The notes below the pieces were generated by a model. The model did no database searches. It was not told where the DNA came from and saw only the letters and a list, made by a program, of their open reading frames with translations. From Sedimenticola selenatireducens DSM 17993 (GTDB taxonomy: Bacteria; Pseudomonadota; Gammaproteobacteria; Chromatiales; Chromatiaceae): a DNA stretch of 64,000 nt. The stretch spans positions 124,001-188,000 of the forward strand of contig NZ_ATZE01000008.1 in NCBI RefSeq assembly GCF_000428045.1. Direction: 5' to 3'. The translations under genes and the position numbers were made by a program. Position 1 is the first letter of the stretch. Each line of letters begins with the position of its first letter. Below, piece after piece: positions 33,486 through 43,176 of the stretch.

Positions 33486-36239
33486 ATGAAACCACTGCGT
33501 AACCTCACTGCCTGCACGCTGCTGCTCACCGCGTCCCTGCTCAACTCAGCGCACGCCGATGACTATGTCCGGGAGGCCGAAGCCTACCTGGAGAAGGGCG
33601 AGGCGAAGGCGGCAGTGATCCAGCTGAAGAATGCCCTGCAAGAGAATCCCGCCAATATCGAAGCCCGCCTGATGCTGGGCAGAATCTATCTGCAGGCCGG
33701 TGATGGCGCCTCGGCTGAAAAAGAGTTTGAGCGGGCAAAAAAGCTGAACGCCGCGAAGAGCTACTGGGAACTGAACCTGGCCAAGGCCTACCTGATGCAG
33801 CAGAAGTATCAGGAGATACTTGACTCTATCAGCGAAGAGGAAGGGAGCTCGATCGATGACCGAATCTCCATCTCGCTGATTCGGGGTGATGCCCATCTTG
33901 GCCTGCGCCAGTACAAGGAAGCACGCGACACCTACAGCAAGGTAAAACAACTCAACCCCCAGTCTCAGGAAGCGGTGCTTGGGTTAATCATAACTGATAT
34001 CGCAGAAAACCACCGCGCAGAAGCGCTTAACAGCCTGGACGGGCTGCTTGCTGACCACCCGGACAACACCGCTGCCCTGGTGATGCGTGGTGAACTGAAT
34101 CTACAGAGCGGAAAAGCTGAGTTGGCCCGCGCCGATTTCGACAAAGCACTCACCCTGCAGCCGAAAAATGTCCGCGCCCTGCTGGGCCGGGCACAGATCT
34201 ATCTGACCGGAGGCCAGATAGATCTTTCCAAGGCCGATCTGGCCACACTGGACACGCTGGTGCCTGGCCACCCCAAGCTGCTCCATCTCAGTGGGGCTAT
34301 CGCCCTGCTGGAGCGAAACCTGGACGAGGCGGACAACCTGCTGCAAAAGGCCCTCAATGCCAATCCGGATGATCTGCGGACTCGAACACTGCTGGGAGCG
34401 GCAAACTTCTACCGTGGCAACTATGAGGCGGCCCATGGCTATCTCACCCAGGTGCTCAAGGCCCAGCCGACTCTGCTGCCAGCCATCAAACTACTGGCAT
34501 CGGTCCAACATCAGCTGAAACAGTCGGATGCGGTGGTGAAGCTGCTGGAGCCCGCTCTCGGGCTCTACCCCGAAGACCCGCAGTTGATGGCCATGCTCGG
34601 CGCTGCCTACATGCAGGTAAAGCGGTTTGAGGAGGGATCGGAACTAATGAGCAGGGCGATTGAAATCGCCCCGGACCTGGCCGCCTATCGGACCCAGTTG
34701 GCGCTCGGACTGATGGCCCAGGGCAAGAGCAGCGAGGCCATCGCAGAACTGGAGAACACCATTGGTATGGAGCAGGAGTTTGTCCAGGCGGATGTCCTGC
34801 TGGTCCTCTCCTATCTGAATAAACAGGAGTTCACCAAGGCACTGGAGGCGAGTCAGGCACTGGAGAAAAGATCGCCGGAAAATCCCGTCGGCTACAACCT
34901 GACCGGTCTGGCCTATCTGATGTCGGGCAATCTGGAGCAGGCGGAACAGCGCTTTAAAAAGACCCTTGAAATTGATCCGAACTTTATCACCGCCGAAGCC
35001 AATCTGGCGCGCCTGGCGATACAGAAGGGCGATTTGACATTGGCCGAATCACATTTCCAGAGCGCACTGAAAAAGATACCCAACAGCGCCATGATACTGA
35101 TGGGGCTGGCGGATCTGGCACGACGACAGGGAGACCGCGACAGGATGCACAAGCTACTGGAGCAGGCTCATAATGGCGAACCGAAAACCTCCCGCGCCGG
35201 CCTGATATCGGCCATGGCCTATCTGGCAGAAAACCGACCGCTCAAGGCTCTGCGTATGACCAGCCAACTCTCCGCCGCCTTCCCGCGGGATCCTTCGGTG
35301 CTGACCATCCATGGACGGGCCCAGCTTGCAGCGGGCGACACCATCAACGCCGTCACCACGTTCAGGCAGCTCACGTACCAGAAAAAGAGTGCAGAAACCC
35401 TGCAACTGCTGGGTAACGCCCAACAGGCGGCCGGGCAACAAGACGATGCCCGCGAAAGCTATCAGCAGGCGCTGAAGGAGAATCCAGGATTCGTCCCGGT
35501 ACTGGTGGGCCTTTTCAGCCTTGAACTGGGTGCTGGAAACCATCAAGCCGCCCTGTCCCATGCCAAGACCATCCAACAGGCCATGCCGGACAAGCCGGTA
35601 GGTTATGAATTTGAAGGTACGGTCTATGCCGCTCAGGGTGAGACAGTAAAATCCATCACCCTGTATGAGAAGGCCTATCAAATGCAACCCGGTGAGCGAC
35701 TGGGGATCATGCTGGCACAGCAATATACGCGCGCCGGCGATGCCCGGCGTGGCTTGGATCTGTTACGTGAATGGGCAGAAAAACAGCCCGACAATCTGCA
35801 AGTTCAGATCAGTCTCGCCGGCACGCTACTGGAACAGGGGTTGCATGATGAGGCGATCCAAACTTATGAAAAGGTCCTGCAGGCCGACGACAGCCAGTTG
35901 ATAGCCCTGAACAACCTCGCCTGGATCTACTCAAGCCGCGGGAACGACAAGGCCGTTGAACTGGGCAAACGCGCCTATGAGTTGGCCTCAACAAGACCGG
36001 AGATTGTCGATACCTACGGCTGGATCCTGGTACAGACCGGCGACCTCAGCAAGGGATCGGAAATTCTCAAACAGGCGGCTGAACTGAGTCCAAATAACCA
36101 GGAGATCATCTATCACCTGGGCTATGCTCAGCATAAACAGGGAAACCGCACTGAGGCCGAGACCATCCTGAAACGGGCCATCGCCATTAACGACAAAACG
36201 GAACTGGCCAAATCCGCCCGGAAGCTTTTGGAAAACTGA
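33486..36239 (+). CDS. Large TPR-repeat protein, PrsT (XrtA/PEP-CTERM) type
   Basis: A 917-residue exported protein of about 25 tetratricopeptide repeats. A signal peptide (CTLLLTASLLNSAHA) is followed by YLEKGEAKAAVIQLKNALQ, matching the PEP-CTERM-associated TPR protein family, which is normally about 900-930 residues. Unlike the lipoprotein form, no lipobox cysteine is evident after the hydrophobic core. No exosortase or other PEP-CTERM gene is nearby. It is probably a periplasmic scaffold for exopolysaccharide or surface-protein export, but only the fold is certain. Confidence 0.85.
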   Translation: MKPLRNLTACTLLLTASLLNSAHADDYVREAEAYLEKGEAKAAVIQLKNALQENPANIEARLMLGRIYLQAGDGASAEKEFERAKKLNAAKSYWELNLAKAYLMQQKYQEILDSISEEEGSSIDDRISISLIRGDAHLGLRQYKEARDTYSKVKQLNPQSQEAVLGLIITDIAENHRAEALNSLDGLLADHPDNTAALVMRGELNLQSGKAELARADFDKALTLQPKNVRALLGRAQIYLTGGQIDLSKADLATLDTLVPGHPKLLHLSGAIALLERNLDEADNLLQKALNANPDDLRTRTLLGAANFYRGNYEAAHGYLTQVLKAQPTLLPAIKLLASVQHQLKQSDAVVKLLEPALGLYPEDPQLMAMLGAAYMQVKRFEEGSELMSRAIEIAPDLAAYRTQLALGLMAQGKSSEAIAELENTIGMEQEFVQADVLLVLSYLNKQEFTKALEASQALEKRSPENPVGYNLTGLAYLMSGNLEQAEQRFKKTLEIDPNFITAEANLARLAIQKGDLTLAESHFQSALKKIPNSAMILMGLADLARRQGDRDRMHKLLEQAHNGEPKTSRAGLISAMAYLAENRPLKALRMTSQLSAAFPRDPSVLTIHGRAQLAAGDTINAVTTFRQLTYQKKSAETLQLLGNAQQAAGQQDDARESYQQALKENPGFVPVLVGLFSLELGAGNHQAALSHAKTIQQAMPDKPVGYEFEGTVYAAQGETVKSITLYEKAYQMQPGERLGIMLAQQYTRAGDARRGLDLLREWAEKQPDNLQVQISLAGTLLEQGLHDEAIQTYEKVLQADDSQLIALNNLAWIYSSRGNDKAVELGKRAYELASTRPEIVDTYGWILVQTGDLSKGSEILKQAAELSPNNQEIIYHLGYAQHKQGNRTEAETILKRAIAINDKTELAKSARKLLEN

Positions 36240-36254
36240 CGCTAATCACAACAA

Positions 36255-36281
36255 CCCTCTTGGCCGTCCTGACCAGGAGGG
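36255..36281 (+). terminator. Possible terminator after the TPR gene
   Basis: CCCTCTTGG (36255-36263) and CCAGGAGGG (36273-36281) form a 9-bp stem with one G-T pair and a 9-nt loop, 16 bp after the stop codon. The T tract is weak. It may serve both convergent genes. Confidence 0.5.
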
Positions 36282-36323
36282 TGTTCCGTGTTTCAGCACA
36301 ATCGGGAATAGCGCACACCTAAC

Positions 36324-37328
36324 TCAAAACCAGCGTCGCCAGCGAAAGAAGGCCAACAAGGCCGCCGCCACCAGCAGCATTCCGAAAATCACCAGCGGAA
36401 AGCCGAGGGGACTTTCAGCGCCTGGAATACCGCCCACGTTGATCCCCAGCAAACCGGTCACAAAGGATAGCGGCAGGAAGATGGCGGCAATGACGGAAAG
36501 AATGTACATGCGATTGTTGGTCTGTTCGGTCAGACTGCTGACCAGTGACTCATGCACCACGCCGGCGCGTTCCCGCGCCGCATCCAGATCTTCCACGAAA
36601 CGTGTCAGACGGTCAGATGACTCGCGTAGATACAGATGATGTTCGTTGGATAATATTGCCGAACGTTCCGCCGACAACCGGTTAAGCGCCTCACGTTGTG
36701 GTGCCAGAAATCGACGCAAGGTTATCGCTTGCCGGCGAATACCCGCCAGCTGTTCACGTGAATGATGACCTGAAGCGATTAATACCGACTCTTCCAGTTG
36801 ATCCACCAGATCATACAAGTCATCGATTACCACATTGACCCTATCCAGTAGCAGGTTCACCAGCATAACCAGAAAATCCCCAGGTACTTCCGGGCCACTG
36901 CCACGCTCAATCAATCCACGCAGATCATCCAGTGACAACAGACGTCGTAGTCCCAAGGTGTAAATCTTCTGGTTATCAATCCAAATACGCAGACTGACCA
37001 TATCTTCCGGATCGGCTCCCGGATTCAGATTCACTCCGCGCAGAAAAATCAATAATCCATTATCCATGGCAACACAACGGGGGCGTGTCTCTACCTGCAA
37101 CAATGCCTCCACGGTAAGTTCATTGAGCCCGCTGTATCGATACATCCACTCCTGAACGGCAGCTTTGGAATAATCGAGGTGCAACCAGAGCCACTGATCA
37201 TCCATGAGTTCACAATCCGAAACCTGCTTTTCGTTTAACCGATTCCCGCCACCCCGCCCGGTAAGCAACCACGCATCTGTCAGGCCATCCAATTCATCAG
37301 GTGCACCCTGTTCAAATAATCTGCTCAT
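36324..37328 (-). CDS. ZntB/CorA-family divalent metal transporter
   Basis: A 334-residue CorA-type channel/transporter from ATG 37328; upstream in-frame ATGs lack a ribosome binding site and a family match. Residues 1-230 are the cytoplasmic alpha/beta funnel. The C-terminal pair of helices carries VTGLLGINVGGIPGAESP, where the selectivity motif is GIN instead of the CorA GMN, as seen in ZntB-like members that move Zn2+. The basic C-terminus FFRWRRWF is typical. The transported ion should be regarded as unproven. Confidence 0.88.
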   Translation of the reverse strand: MSRLFEQGAPDELDGLTDAWLLTGRGGGNRLNEKQVSDCELMDDQWLWLHLDYSKAAVQEWMYRYSGLNELTVEALLQVETRPRCVAMDNGLLIFLRGVNLNPGADPEDMVSLRIWIDNQKIYTLGLRRLLSLDDLRGLIERGSGPEVPGDFLVMLVNLLLDRVNVVIDDLYDLVDQLEESVLIASGHHSREQLAGIRRQAITLRRFLAPQREALNRLSAERSAILSNEHHLYLRESSDRLTRFVEDLDAARERAGVVHESLVSSLTEQTNNRMYILSVIAAIFLPLSFVTGLLGINVGGIPGAESPLGFPLVIFGMLLVAAALLAFFRWRRWF

Positions 37329-37450
37329 AAATCTCTTCTTCTGTTTGTTATTCTGTGCCATAAAGCAACAGCCCATTGCTGCAAGGTAGTATAGCCTCGG
37401 GCCGTCGACAATTTGTATAGACACGACGACAGACAAGATATGCAGGTTAG

Positions 37451-37609
37451 GGAGCCTCTGATCAAGTCGCAAACTTGTATCTTGCGCCCGGAATGTCCAG
37501 TTTCTGCGTTGCAAATCTTCGCAATAGCCGGCTATTACGTGCTATTTGCGCCTTGAATCTGATCATTTCGGCTCACAATCTACTTCGTCCAGACTTAACC
37601 AGAGGCTCC
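37451..37609. mobile_element. MITE-like element with 18-bp terminal inverted repeats
   Basis: A 159-bp gene-free element bounded by GGAGCCTCTGATCAAGTC (37451-37468) and GACTTAACCAGAGGCTCC (37592-37609); 16 of 18 end bases pair. It has no coding capacity and no clear flanking target duplication. It sits between the ZntB-like gene and the small gene at 37662. Confidence 0.7.
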
Positions 37610-37661
37610 TCAATTATCGGACTGAACAATTGGTGATCATCGATGATGCGGGTATTTCAAG

Positions 37662-37871
37662 CTATAGGCTGAGCATCGACTGACCTGCGGCAGTCAATCG
37701 ATAGACCAGTTGCACCATTTCCAATGGCAGCCTTCTGCCGGGTTTCTGTTCAACAAGCCCCAGGCCAATCAGCTTCTCCAACACCGGTGCTTCACAAGGC
37801 AAAACAATGATTGACGAACCATTGGCAATTGCTTTCAGACAGCGCAACTCCTTTTCATCCAGTTGTATCAT
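37662..37871 (-). CDS. Small hypothetical protein
   Basis: A 69-residue protein from ATG 37871 with GGAGG 8 nt upstream. It has a winged-helix flavour: two helices (QLDEKELRCLKAIANGSS; VLEKLIGLGLVEQKPGRR) and a final strand-helix. It starts 30 nt after the trkH stop and is probably in the same transcript. A small regulator of TrkH is conceivable, but nothing proves it. Confidence 0.65.
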   Translation of the reverse strand: MIQLDEKELRCLKAIANGSSIIVLPCEAPVLEKLIGLGLVEQKPGRRLPLEMVQLVYRLTAAGQSMLSL

Positions 37872-37900
37872 AGGGATGGCCTCCGGCTGGTTGGGATGTA

Positions 37901-39346
37901 TTATCGACGCCAGAAAGAAGGGCTCAGCACCACCAGCAAGGTAAAAATCTCCAGGCGACCCAGCAACATGGCAAAGGAGAGTATCCACTTGGCCGAATCG
38001 GATACCGACTGAAAGCTGGCTGCCACTTCACCCAACCCAGGTCCCAGATTGTTCATACAGGTCGCCACCGCGCTGAATGCAGTCACCTGATCCAGACCCT
38101 GCTCCATGAGAAACAGCATGAACAGTACGAAGGTGGCGACGTAGACACTGAAAAAACTGCGCACCGCATCAGCCACCCGCACATCGACCACCTTGTTCTG
38201 CAATTGCAATGGTTTAATCATCGACGGGTGCATCAATCGCTGGATCTCCAGACCGGCTCCCTTTCCCATTATGACAAACCGGATCACTTTCATACCACCG
38301 GCCGTGGAACCGGCACAGCCACCAACAAAGCTGATCAGGATAAGCAACAGCGGCAGCATGGTGGGCCAGACGGAAAAATCATCAATGCCGAACCCGGTAC
38401 TGGTCACCACAGATACCACGGTAAATGAGGCATAGCGCAGGGACTCCAGGATCCCGTCCCGCCCCCCCTCGAGATCGAGCACGGCACCGGTCACCAGAGT
38501 CACCGCCAGAACAAACAGCAGAAACACGCGCACTTCCACGCTCTGCCAGTAAGGCCGGATCGACAGCCGTTTCCAGACCAGGAAGTGCACACCAAAACTG
38601 ATTCCGCCAATCAGCATGAACAGGGTCGCAACCACCTCAATAAACACACTGTCAAAATAGCCCAGGCTGGCATCATGGGTAGAGAATCCACCTGTAGAGA
38701 CGGTGGATAGACTATGAGCTACAGCATCAAAGGGACTCATGCCACCAACCCAGTAGAGCAGTGCGCAGGCCACGGTCATGACCAGATAGAGTTTCCATAG
38801 TGCCTGAGCAGTGTGGGCAATTCGCGGGGTCAGCTTCTCATCCTTCATCGGCCCCGGTGTCTCGGCTTTGAACATCTGCATACCACCGATACCAAGCATG
38901 GGCAGCAAGGCAATAGCAGAGACCACCACACCGATGCCACCAAGCCACTGCATCTCCTGACGGAAAAAGAGTATGGATGGCGGCAGCTCATCCAGACCGG
39001 TCATCACCGTGGCACCGGTGGTGGTAAAGGCCGACACCGATTCAAAAAGCGCATCTGCTATGCTCAAACCGGGACCAAAGATAAAAGGCAGCATGCCCAG
39101 CAGGCTGGTCACCAACCACAATACCACCACGATAATGAATCCATCGCGGGTGTGCAGCTGGGTCTTGTGTTTTGCCGACAGCAGCCAGACCACCAATCCG
39201 ACAAGCAGACTGAACAGTACCAGGAGCGAAAAATGCAGCGTTTCACCGTCATGATATAGTAGCGAAATGATTGAGGGCGGAAGCAGACTTCCGCTGAACA
39301 GAAGCATCCAGATTCCGAGTATATTGGCAATGATGGCGGGATTCAT
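37901..39346 (-). CDS. trkH: TrkH-family potassium uptake membrane protein
   Basis: A 481-residue K+ translocating subunit. Four pore-loop segments are visible, including SAFTTTGATVMTG, STVSTGGFSTHDAS, SVVTSTGFGIDD and the last loop VATCMNNLGPGLG; the glycines in these loops form the selectivity filter. There is no trkA gene beside it, so its cytoplasmic partner is encoded elsewhere. It is divergent from a KdpDE-like two-component system with 157 bp between. Confidence 0.94.
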   Translation of the reverse strand: MNPAIIANILGIWMLLFSGSLLPPSIISLLYHDGETLHFSLLVLFSLLVGLVVWLLSAKHKTQLHTRDGFIIVVVLWLVTSLLGMLPFIFGPGLSIADALFESVSAFTTTGATVMTGLDELPPSILFFRQEMQWLGGIGVVVSAIALLPMLGIGGMQMFKAETPGPMKDEKLTPRIAHTAQALWKLYLVMTVACALLYWVGGMSPFDAVAHSLSTVSTGGFSTHDASLGYFDSVFIEVVATLFMLIGGISFGVHFLVWKRLSIRPYWQSVEVRVFLLFVLAVTLVTGAVLDLEGGRDGILESLRYASFTVVSVVTSTGFGIDDFSVWPTMLPLLLILISFVGGCAGSTAGGMKVIRFVIMGKGAGLEIQRLMHPSMIKPLQLQNKVVDVRVADAVRSFFSVYVATFVLFMLFLMEQGLDQVTAFSAVATCMNNLGPGLGEVAASFQSVSDSAKWILSFAMLLGRLEIFTLLVVLSPSFWRR

Positions 39347-39503
39347 AAGACCACTGAGAACTCTTCAACTGTGCGATGCACTAATTATCGGAACAACTCT
39401 CAGCACGGTCACATAAAAAGAGTGTCAAAATTTTATGCTTTTTTTATTTTATTGAAATCACGCTGATCCGCAGAATGAAACCACCCTGCTCAGTACTCAA
39501 TAC

Positions 39504-41033
39504 ATGGACCCGGTAAACATGCCTACCCAGATCGACGCCGAGCAAGCGGATCAACTGTTCACAGCGAAACCACTGGCCTATGCCGGTGCCATGGTTATTG
39601 TTCTGATATCGGTCAGTCTCGCCTTCCTGCTGCATCGTCTGATGCCCCATGCCAATCTGTCGCTACTGTTTCTGACCGGCGTCCTGATCATCTCTGCCCG
39701 CACCGGCCTGGGCCCATCTCTGGTTGCCAGCGTATTGAGCTTTCTCGCCTTCAACTTTTTTTTCACTCCGCCCTACTACACCTTTGAAGTGGCGGATGAC
39801 GGAGATGTGGCCACCCTCATTTTCTTCCTGCTCATGGCCGCCATAACCGGCAATCTGGCAGCACGCATGCATCAGGAGATGATCAAACGCCGTCTCTCCC
39901 TGCAACGCATCTCCAAGCTCTATGAATTCAGTCGTCACATGTCCTCTGCTGCCAGCACCGATGATGTGCTGGACACACTGGTTGACCACTTCACACACAG
40001 CCTCAACTGTCCGGTCGCTGTCTATCTCCCGGACAATAACGGCGTTCCGGTATTACGCACGGGCACAAACCTGCCTGTCCCACTGACCGCAACTGATATC
40101 AAACAGGCCTGGTCAGTAATCGCATCCGAACCACTCATGCAGGATCAATGGCAGCTGTTGCCGCTCATCACTGATCAGGAACCGGTCGGTATGCTGGTAA
40201 TGAATAGCGAACAGATGGATAGTGAGCAACTCAATCTATCCCGCAGCCTGTGTCAGCAGGCGGCCATTGCCCTGCACCGTACCCAGTTGGCGGAAGATCT
40301 GGAGCAGGTTCGACTGGTCTCGGAGACGGAGCAGTTACGCTCTGCCCTGCTGTCATCCGTATCACATGACCTGCGTACCCCTCTCGCCTCCATCATCGGC
40401 TCCACCACCAGCCTGCTGGAGTATGGCGAAAGCTTCAGTAGTAAAAACCGTACCGAGTTACTGGAAACCGTGGTCGAAGAGGCACGACGACTTGACCGGC
40501 ACATTCAGAATTTGCTGGATATGACCCGACTGGGACAGGGCAAACTGAATCTGCGCCGTGACTGGGTCGATCTGCATGACATAATCTCAAGTGCTGTGGA
40601 ACGGATGCGCGACAGGCTGAAAGAGTGGCCATTGAACATAACCATTGGCTCCGATGTGCCCCTGCTCTGGGTGCATGGTGTATTGATTGAACAGGCTTTG
40701 GTTAATCTGTTGGATAATGCGGTACGCTTTTCACCAGCCGATGGCGAGATCACCCTGACAGCCCGCTACATGGACAATCAGGTGGAAATTCTTTTGTGTG
40801 ATGAGGGCCCCGGCATACCACCTGAGGAACGCGAAAAAATATTCGACATGTTCTACACCGCCCGCCAGGGTGATCGCGGCAATCTCCAGGGCACCGGGTT
40901 GGGACTGGCTATAGTGCGCGGCATGATTATGGCGCACGGCGGCAGGGTAACCGCCCAAGGCAGACTGAATCATCACGGCACCTGCATGCAGATCCTGCTG
41001 CCCGCCGGCCCATCAGAAAACAGCGAAGCATAA
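39504..41033 (+). CDS. KdpD-like sensor histidine kinase lacking the N-terminal sensor
   Basis: A 509-residue kinase. A DUF4118 four-helix membrane unit (about 24-120, with FNFFFTPPYYTFEVAD) is followed by a GAF-like domain, then SVSHDLRTPLASIIG with the phosphorylated histidine, and the HATPase domain (NLLDNAVRFSP, DEGPGIP, GTGLGLAIV). E. coli KdpD has about 390 additional N-terminal residues (KdpD and Usp domains) that are absent here. The same short form occurs in other proteobacteria. It is followed 2 nt later by its response regulator, and no kdpFABC genes are in the window. Confidence 0.9.
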   Translation: MDPVNMPTQIDAEQADQLFTAKPLAYAGAMVIVLISVSLAFLLHRLMPHANLSLLFLTGVLIISARTGLGPSLVASVLSFLAFNFFFTPPYYTFEVADDGDVATLIFFLLMAAITGNLAARMHQEMIKRRLSLQRISKLYEFSRHMSSAASTDDVLDTLVDHFTHSLNCPVAVYLPDNNGVPVLRTGTNLPVPLTATDIKQAWSVIASEPLMQDQWQLLPLITDQEPVGMLVMNSEQMDSEQLNLSRSLCQQAAIALHRTQLAEDLEQVRLVSETEQLRSALLSSVSHDLRTPLASIIGSTTSLLEYGESFSSKNRTELLETVVEEARRLDRHIQNLLDMTRLGQGKLNLRRDWVDLHDIISSAVERMRDRLKEWPLNITIGSDVPLLWVHGVLIEQALVNLLDNAVRFSPADGEITLTARYMDNQVEILLCDEGPGIPPEEREKIFDMFYTARQGDRGNLQGTGLGLAIVRGMIMAHGGRVTAQGRLNHHGTCMQILLPAGPSENSEA

Positions 41034-41035
41034 GC

Positions 41036-41749
41036 ATGGCAAACGAAACTATCCTGGTGGTTGAAGATGAAGCGCAGATTCGCAAGTTTCTGCGTATCAG
41101 TCTCGAGGCCCATCACTATACCGTTCATGAGACCCGCCTCGGCGCGGAGGGATTGGCCCTTTGCGCCACGGCTCAGCCACACCTGGTGATTCTCGATCTG
41201 GGACTGCCGGACCTGGATGGCCAGCAGTTCATTTCGCGCCTGCGGGAGTGGTCGAACGTACCCATCATCGTATTATCGGTGCGCGCAGACGAGACCCAGA
41301 AGGTAGCGGCGCTGGATGCCGGGGCCAATGACTATGTCACCAAACCGTTTGGTATCAGTGAACTGATGGCACGCATCCGCGTAGTGTTGCGTGACACCCG
41401 GCAATCTACCGCAACCCAGAGCCTGTTCGAATCCCAAGGTTTGCAGGTGGATCTCTCCCAGCGCGAGGTGAGTGTCGATGGCAACCCCATCCACCTGACC
41501 AAAAAAGAGTATGAGCTGTTACGACTGCTGATCGCTCAACCGGGTCAGGTACTGACCCACCGGCAGATCCTGGGTGAGGTATGGGGTCCCGCACAGCAGG
41601 AGGAGACCCATTACCTGCGGGTGCTGGTCGGTCAACTGCGCAACAAGTTGGGCGATGACCCGGCAAATCCACGATTTGTCATTACCGTGCAGGGTGTTGG
41701 CTACCGGCTGGCCATTCCCTTGGCCCTGGACGACCAGAGCCAACCCTGA
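41036..41749 (+). CDS. KdpE-like OmpR-family response regulator
   Basis: A 237-residue regulator. The receiver (1-120) has the acidic pair VEDEAQ, phospho-Asp in VILDLGLPD and the conserved Lys in VTKPF. The C-terminal winged helix (about 130-230) has HLTKKEYELLRLL and THRQILGEVWGP, as in KdpE. It is in an operon with the short KdpD-like kinase. Divergent trkH is the obvious candidate target. Confidence 0.92.
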   Translation: MANETILVVEDEAQIRKFLRISLEAHHYTVHETRLGAEGLALCATAQPHLVILDLGLPDLDGQQFISRLREWSNVPIIVLSVRADETQKVAALDAGANDYVTKPFGISELMARIRVVLRDTRQSTATQSLFESQGLQVDLSQREVSVDGNPIHLTKKEYELLRLLIAQPGQVLTHRQILGEVWGPAQQEETHYLRVLVGQLRNKLGDDPANPRFVITVQGVGYRLAIPLALDDQSQP

Positions 41750-41935
41750 CACCCCATTAAACCGGTATTTACTGTGTGTTTTCCGCTGCCAAAACCAGGC
41801 GGCAGAATGCCCATGCGATTCCAATTTATGAACTATTATCACTCTGAGTCATGGCCGATACACACATGACCGACGAGTAACAGCCATGACACCCTGGCTC
41901 TTCCTGAATCCACCGACAGAGGCACACGCCACTGC

Positions 41936-43174
41936 ATGAATATGACACGGCATATCCGTACTCCCTTAACACACCTGATACTCGGGCTGCTGGCCCTGCA
42001 ACTTGCCGGCTGCAGCGAGAGCGAGTCGCAACCGACCGATAGCGCCATGCCGGTACAACAGGTCACCGTCATCGAACTGCTGCCTCGGGATCTGCCGGCA
42101 CAGTTCGAGTACGTCGGTCGGCTGGAGGCCTCGCGGGAGGTCGAGATCCGCCCGCGGATTACCGGACTGATTGAACAGCGACTGTTCGAGGAAGGCAGCC
42201 ATGTCCAGGCGGGAAAGCCGCTGTTCCAGCTTGATAGCGCCCCGTTCGTGGCCCGCAAACGGGTGGCCGAGGCGGCGCTGGCGGAGGCCAACGCGCGCCT
42301 CATCCAAGCCGAGCGGGAAGTGAAACGGCTGACCCCACTGGTCAAGGCCCTGGCGGTCAGCCAGCGCGATCTGGACGACGCCCGTTCCACCCGTGAGCTG
42401 AATCGAGCCGGTGTCGCCGCCGCCCGGGCAGAACTGGCCCAGGCCCAGCTCGATCTCGACTACACCCGGGTCGATGCACCGATAGCCGGACGTATCGGGC
42501 GCGCCCTGCAGGCCGAAGGCTCGTTTGTCTCACCCACCAGCGGGTCGCTCGCCAACCTCGCCCGGATTGATCCGCTCTATGTGCGCTTTTCCATCGCCGA
42601 GAACGAGCAGCTGGCAATTGACCGGCAGTTGGCCGAGGGCAGTCTGACACTGCCGCCCCCTGATCAGCGCCGGGTCGAGGTGCAGCTTGCCGATGGCACA
42701 ATCTATCCGCTGACCGGACCGGTCGACTTCAGCGATTACCGAACCGACCGGCAGACCGGCGCCTACGACAGGCGCGCCACCCTGCCCAATCCGGATGCCC
42801 GGCTCAGCCCCGGACAATTCGTAAAGGTGCGGATCAAGGGAGGTGTCCTACCCAATGCCCTGGCGGTACCACAGCGTGCGGTACAGGAAGACGCCAACGG
42901 CAAGTTCGTCTATGTCGTCGGCCAGGGCGAAAAAGGCATGGCCATCGCCCAGTCCAAACCAGTTGAGGTGGGTCAATGGGTGGATAGTCCCGATTCCACC
43001 GAGGGTGAGCGGCTCTGGGTGATCCGCTCGGGCCTCAGCGCAGGCGACCAGGTCGTCATCGAGGGCACGGCGCGCATCTTTTTCCCAGGCATGCCGATTC
43101 AACCCCAGCCCCCCGTTGAAAAAACGGCCGAAACATCCAGCACTGCCAAGGCGTCCTCCGGCGGGGAGCGCTGA
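41936..43174 (+). CDS. RND efflux system periplasmic adaptor (lipoprotein)
   Basis: A 412-residue membrane-fusion protein. The lipobox LALQLAGCSES marks a lipoprotein attached at Cys. The lipoyl/barrel-sandwich region (FEYVGRLEASREVEIRPRITG) and the coiled-coil hairpin (RKRVAEAALAEANARLIQAE) are typical of AcrA/MexA relatives, and DYTRVDAPIAGRIG closes the hairpin. The pump gene follows 2 nt later. No outer-membrane channel gene is adjacent, so TolC is presumably supplied elsewhere. Confidence 0.93.
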   Translation: MNMTRHIRTPLTHLILGLLALQLAGCSESESQPTDSAMPVQQVTVIELLPRDLPAQFEYVGRLEASREVEIRPRITGLIEQRLFEEGSHVQAGKPLFQLDSAPFVARKRVAEAALAEANARLIQAEREVKRLTPLVKALAVSQRDLDDARSTRELNRAGVAAARAELAQAQLDLDYTRVDAPIAGRIGRALQAEGSFVSPTSGSLANLARIDPLYVRFSIAENEQLAIDRQLAEGSLTLPPPDQRRVEVQLADGTIYPLTGPVDFSDYRTDRQTGAYDRRATLPNPDARLSPGQFVKVRIKGGVLPNALAVPQRAVQEDANGKFVYVVGQGEKGMAIAQSKPVEVGQWVDSPDSTEGERLWVIRSGLSAGDQVVIEGTARIFFPGMPIQPQPPVEKTAETSSTAKASSGGER

Positions 43175-43176
43175 TC

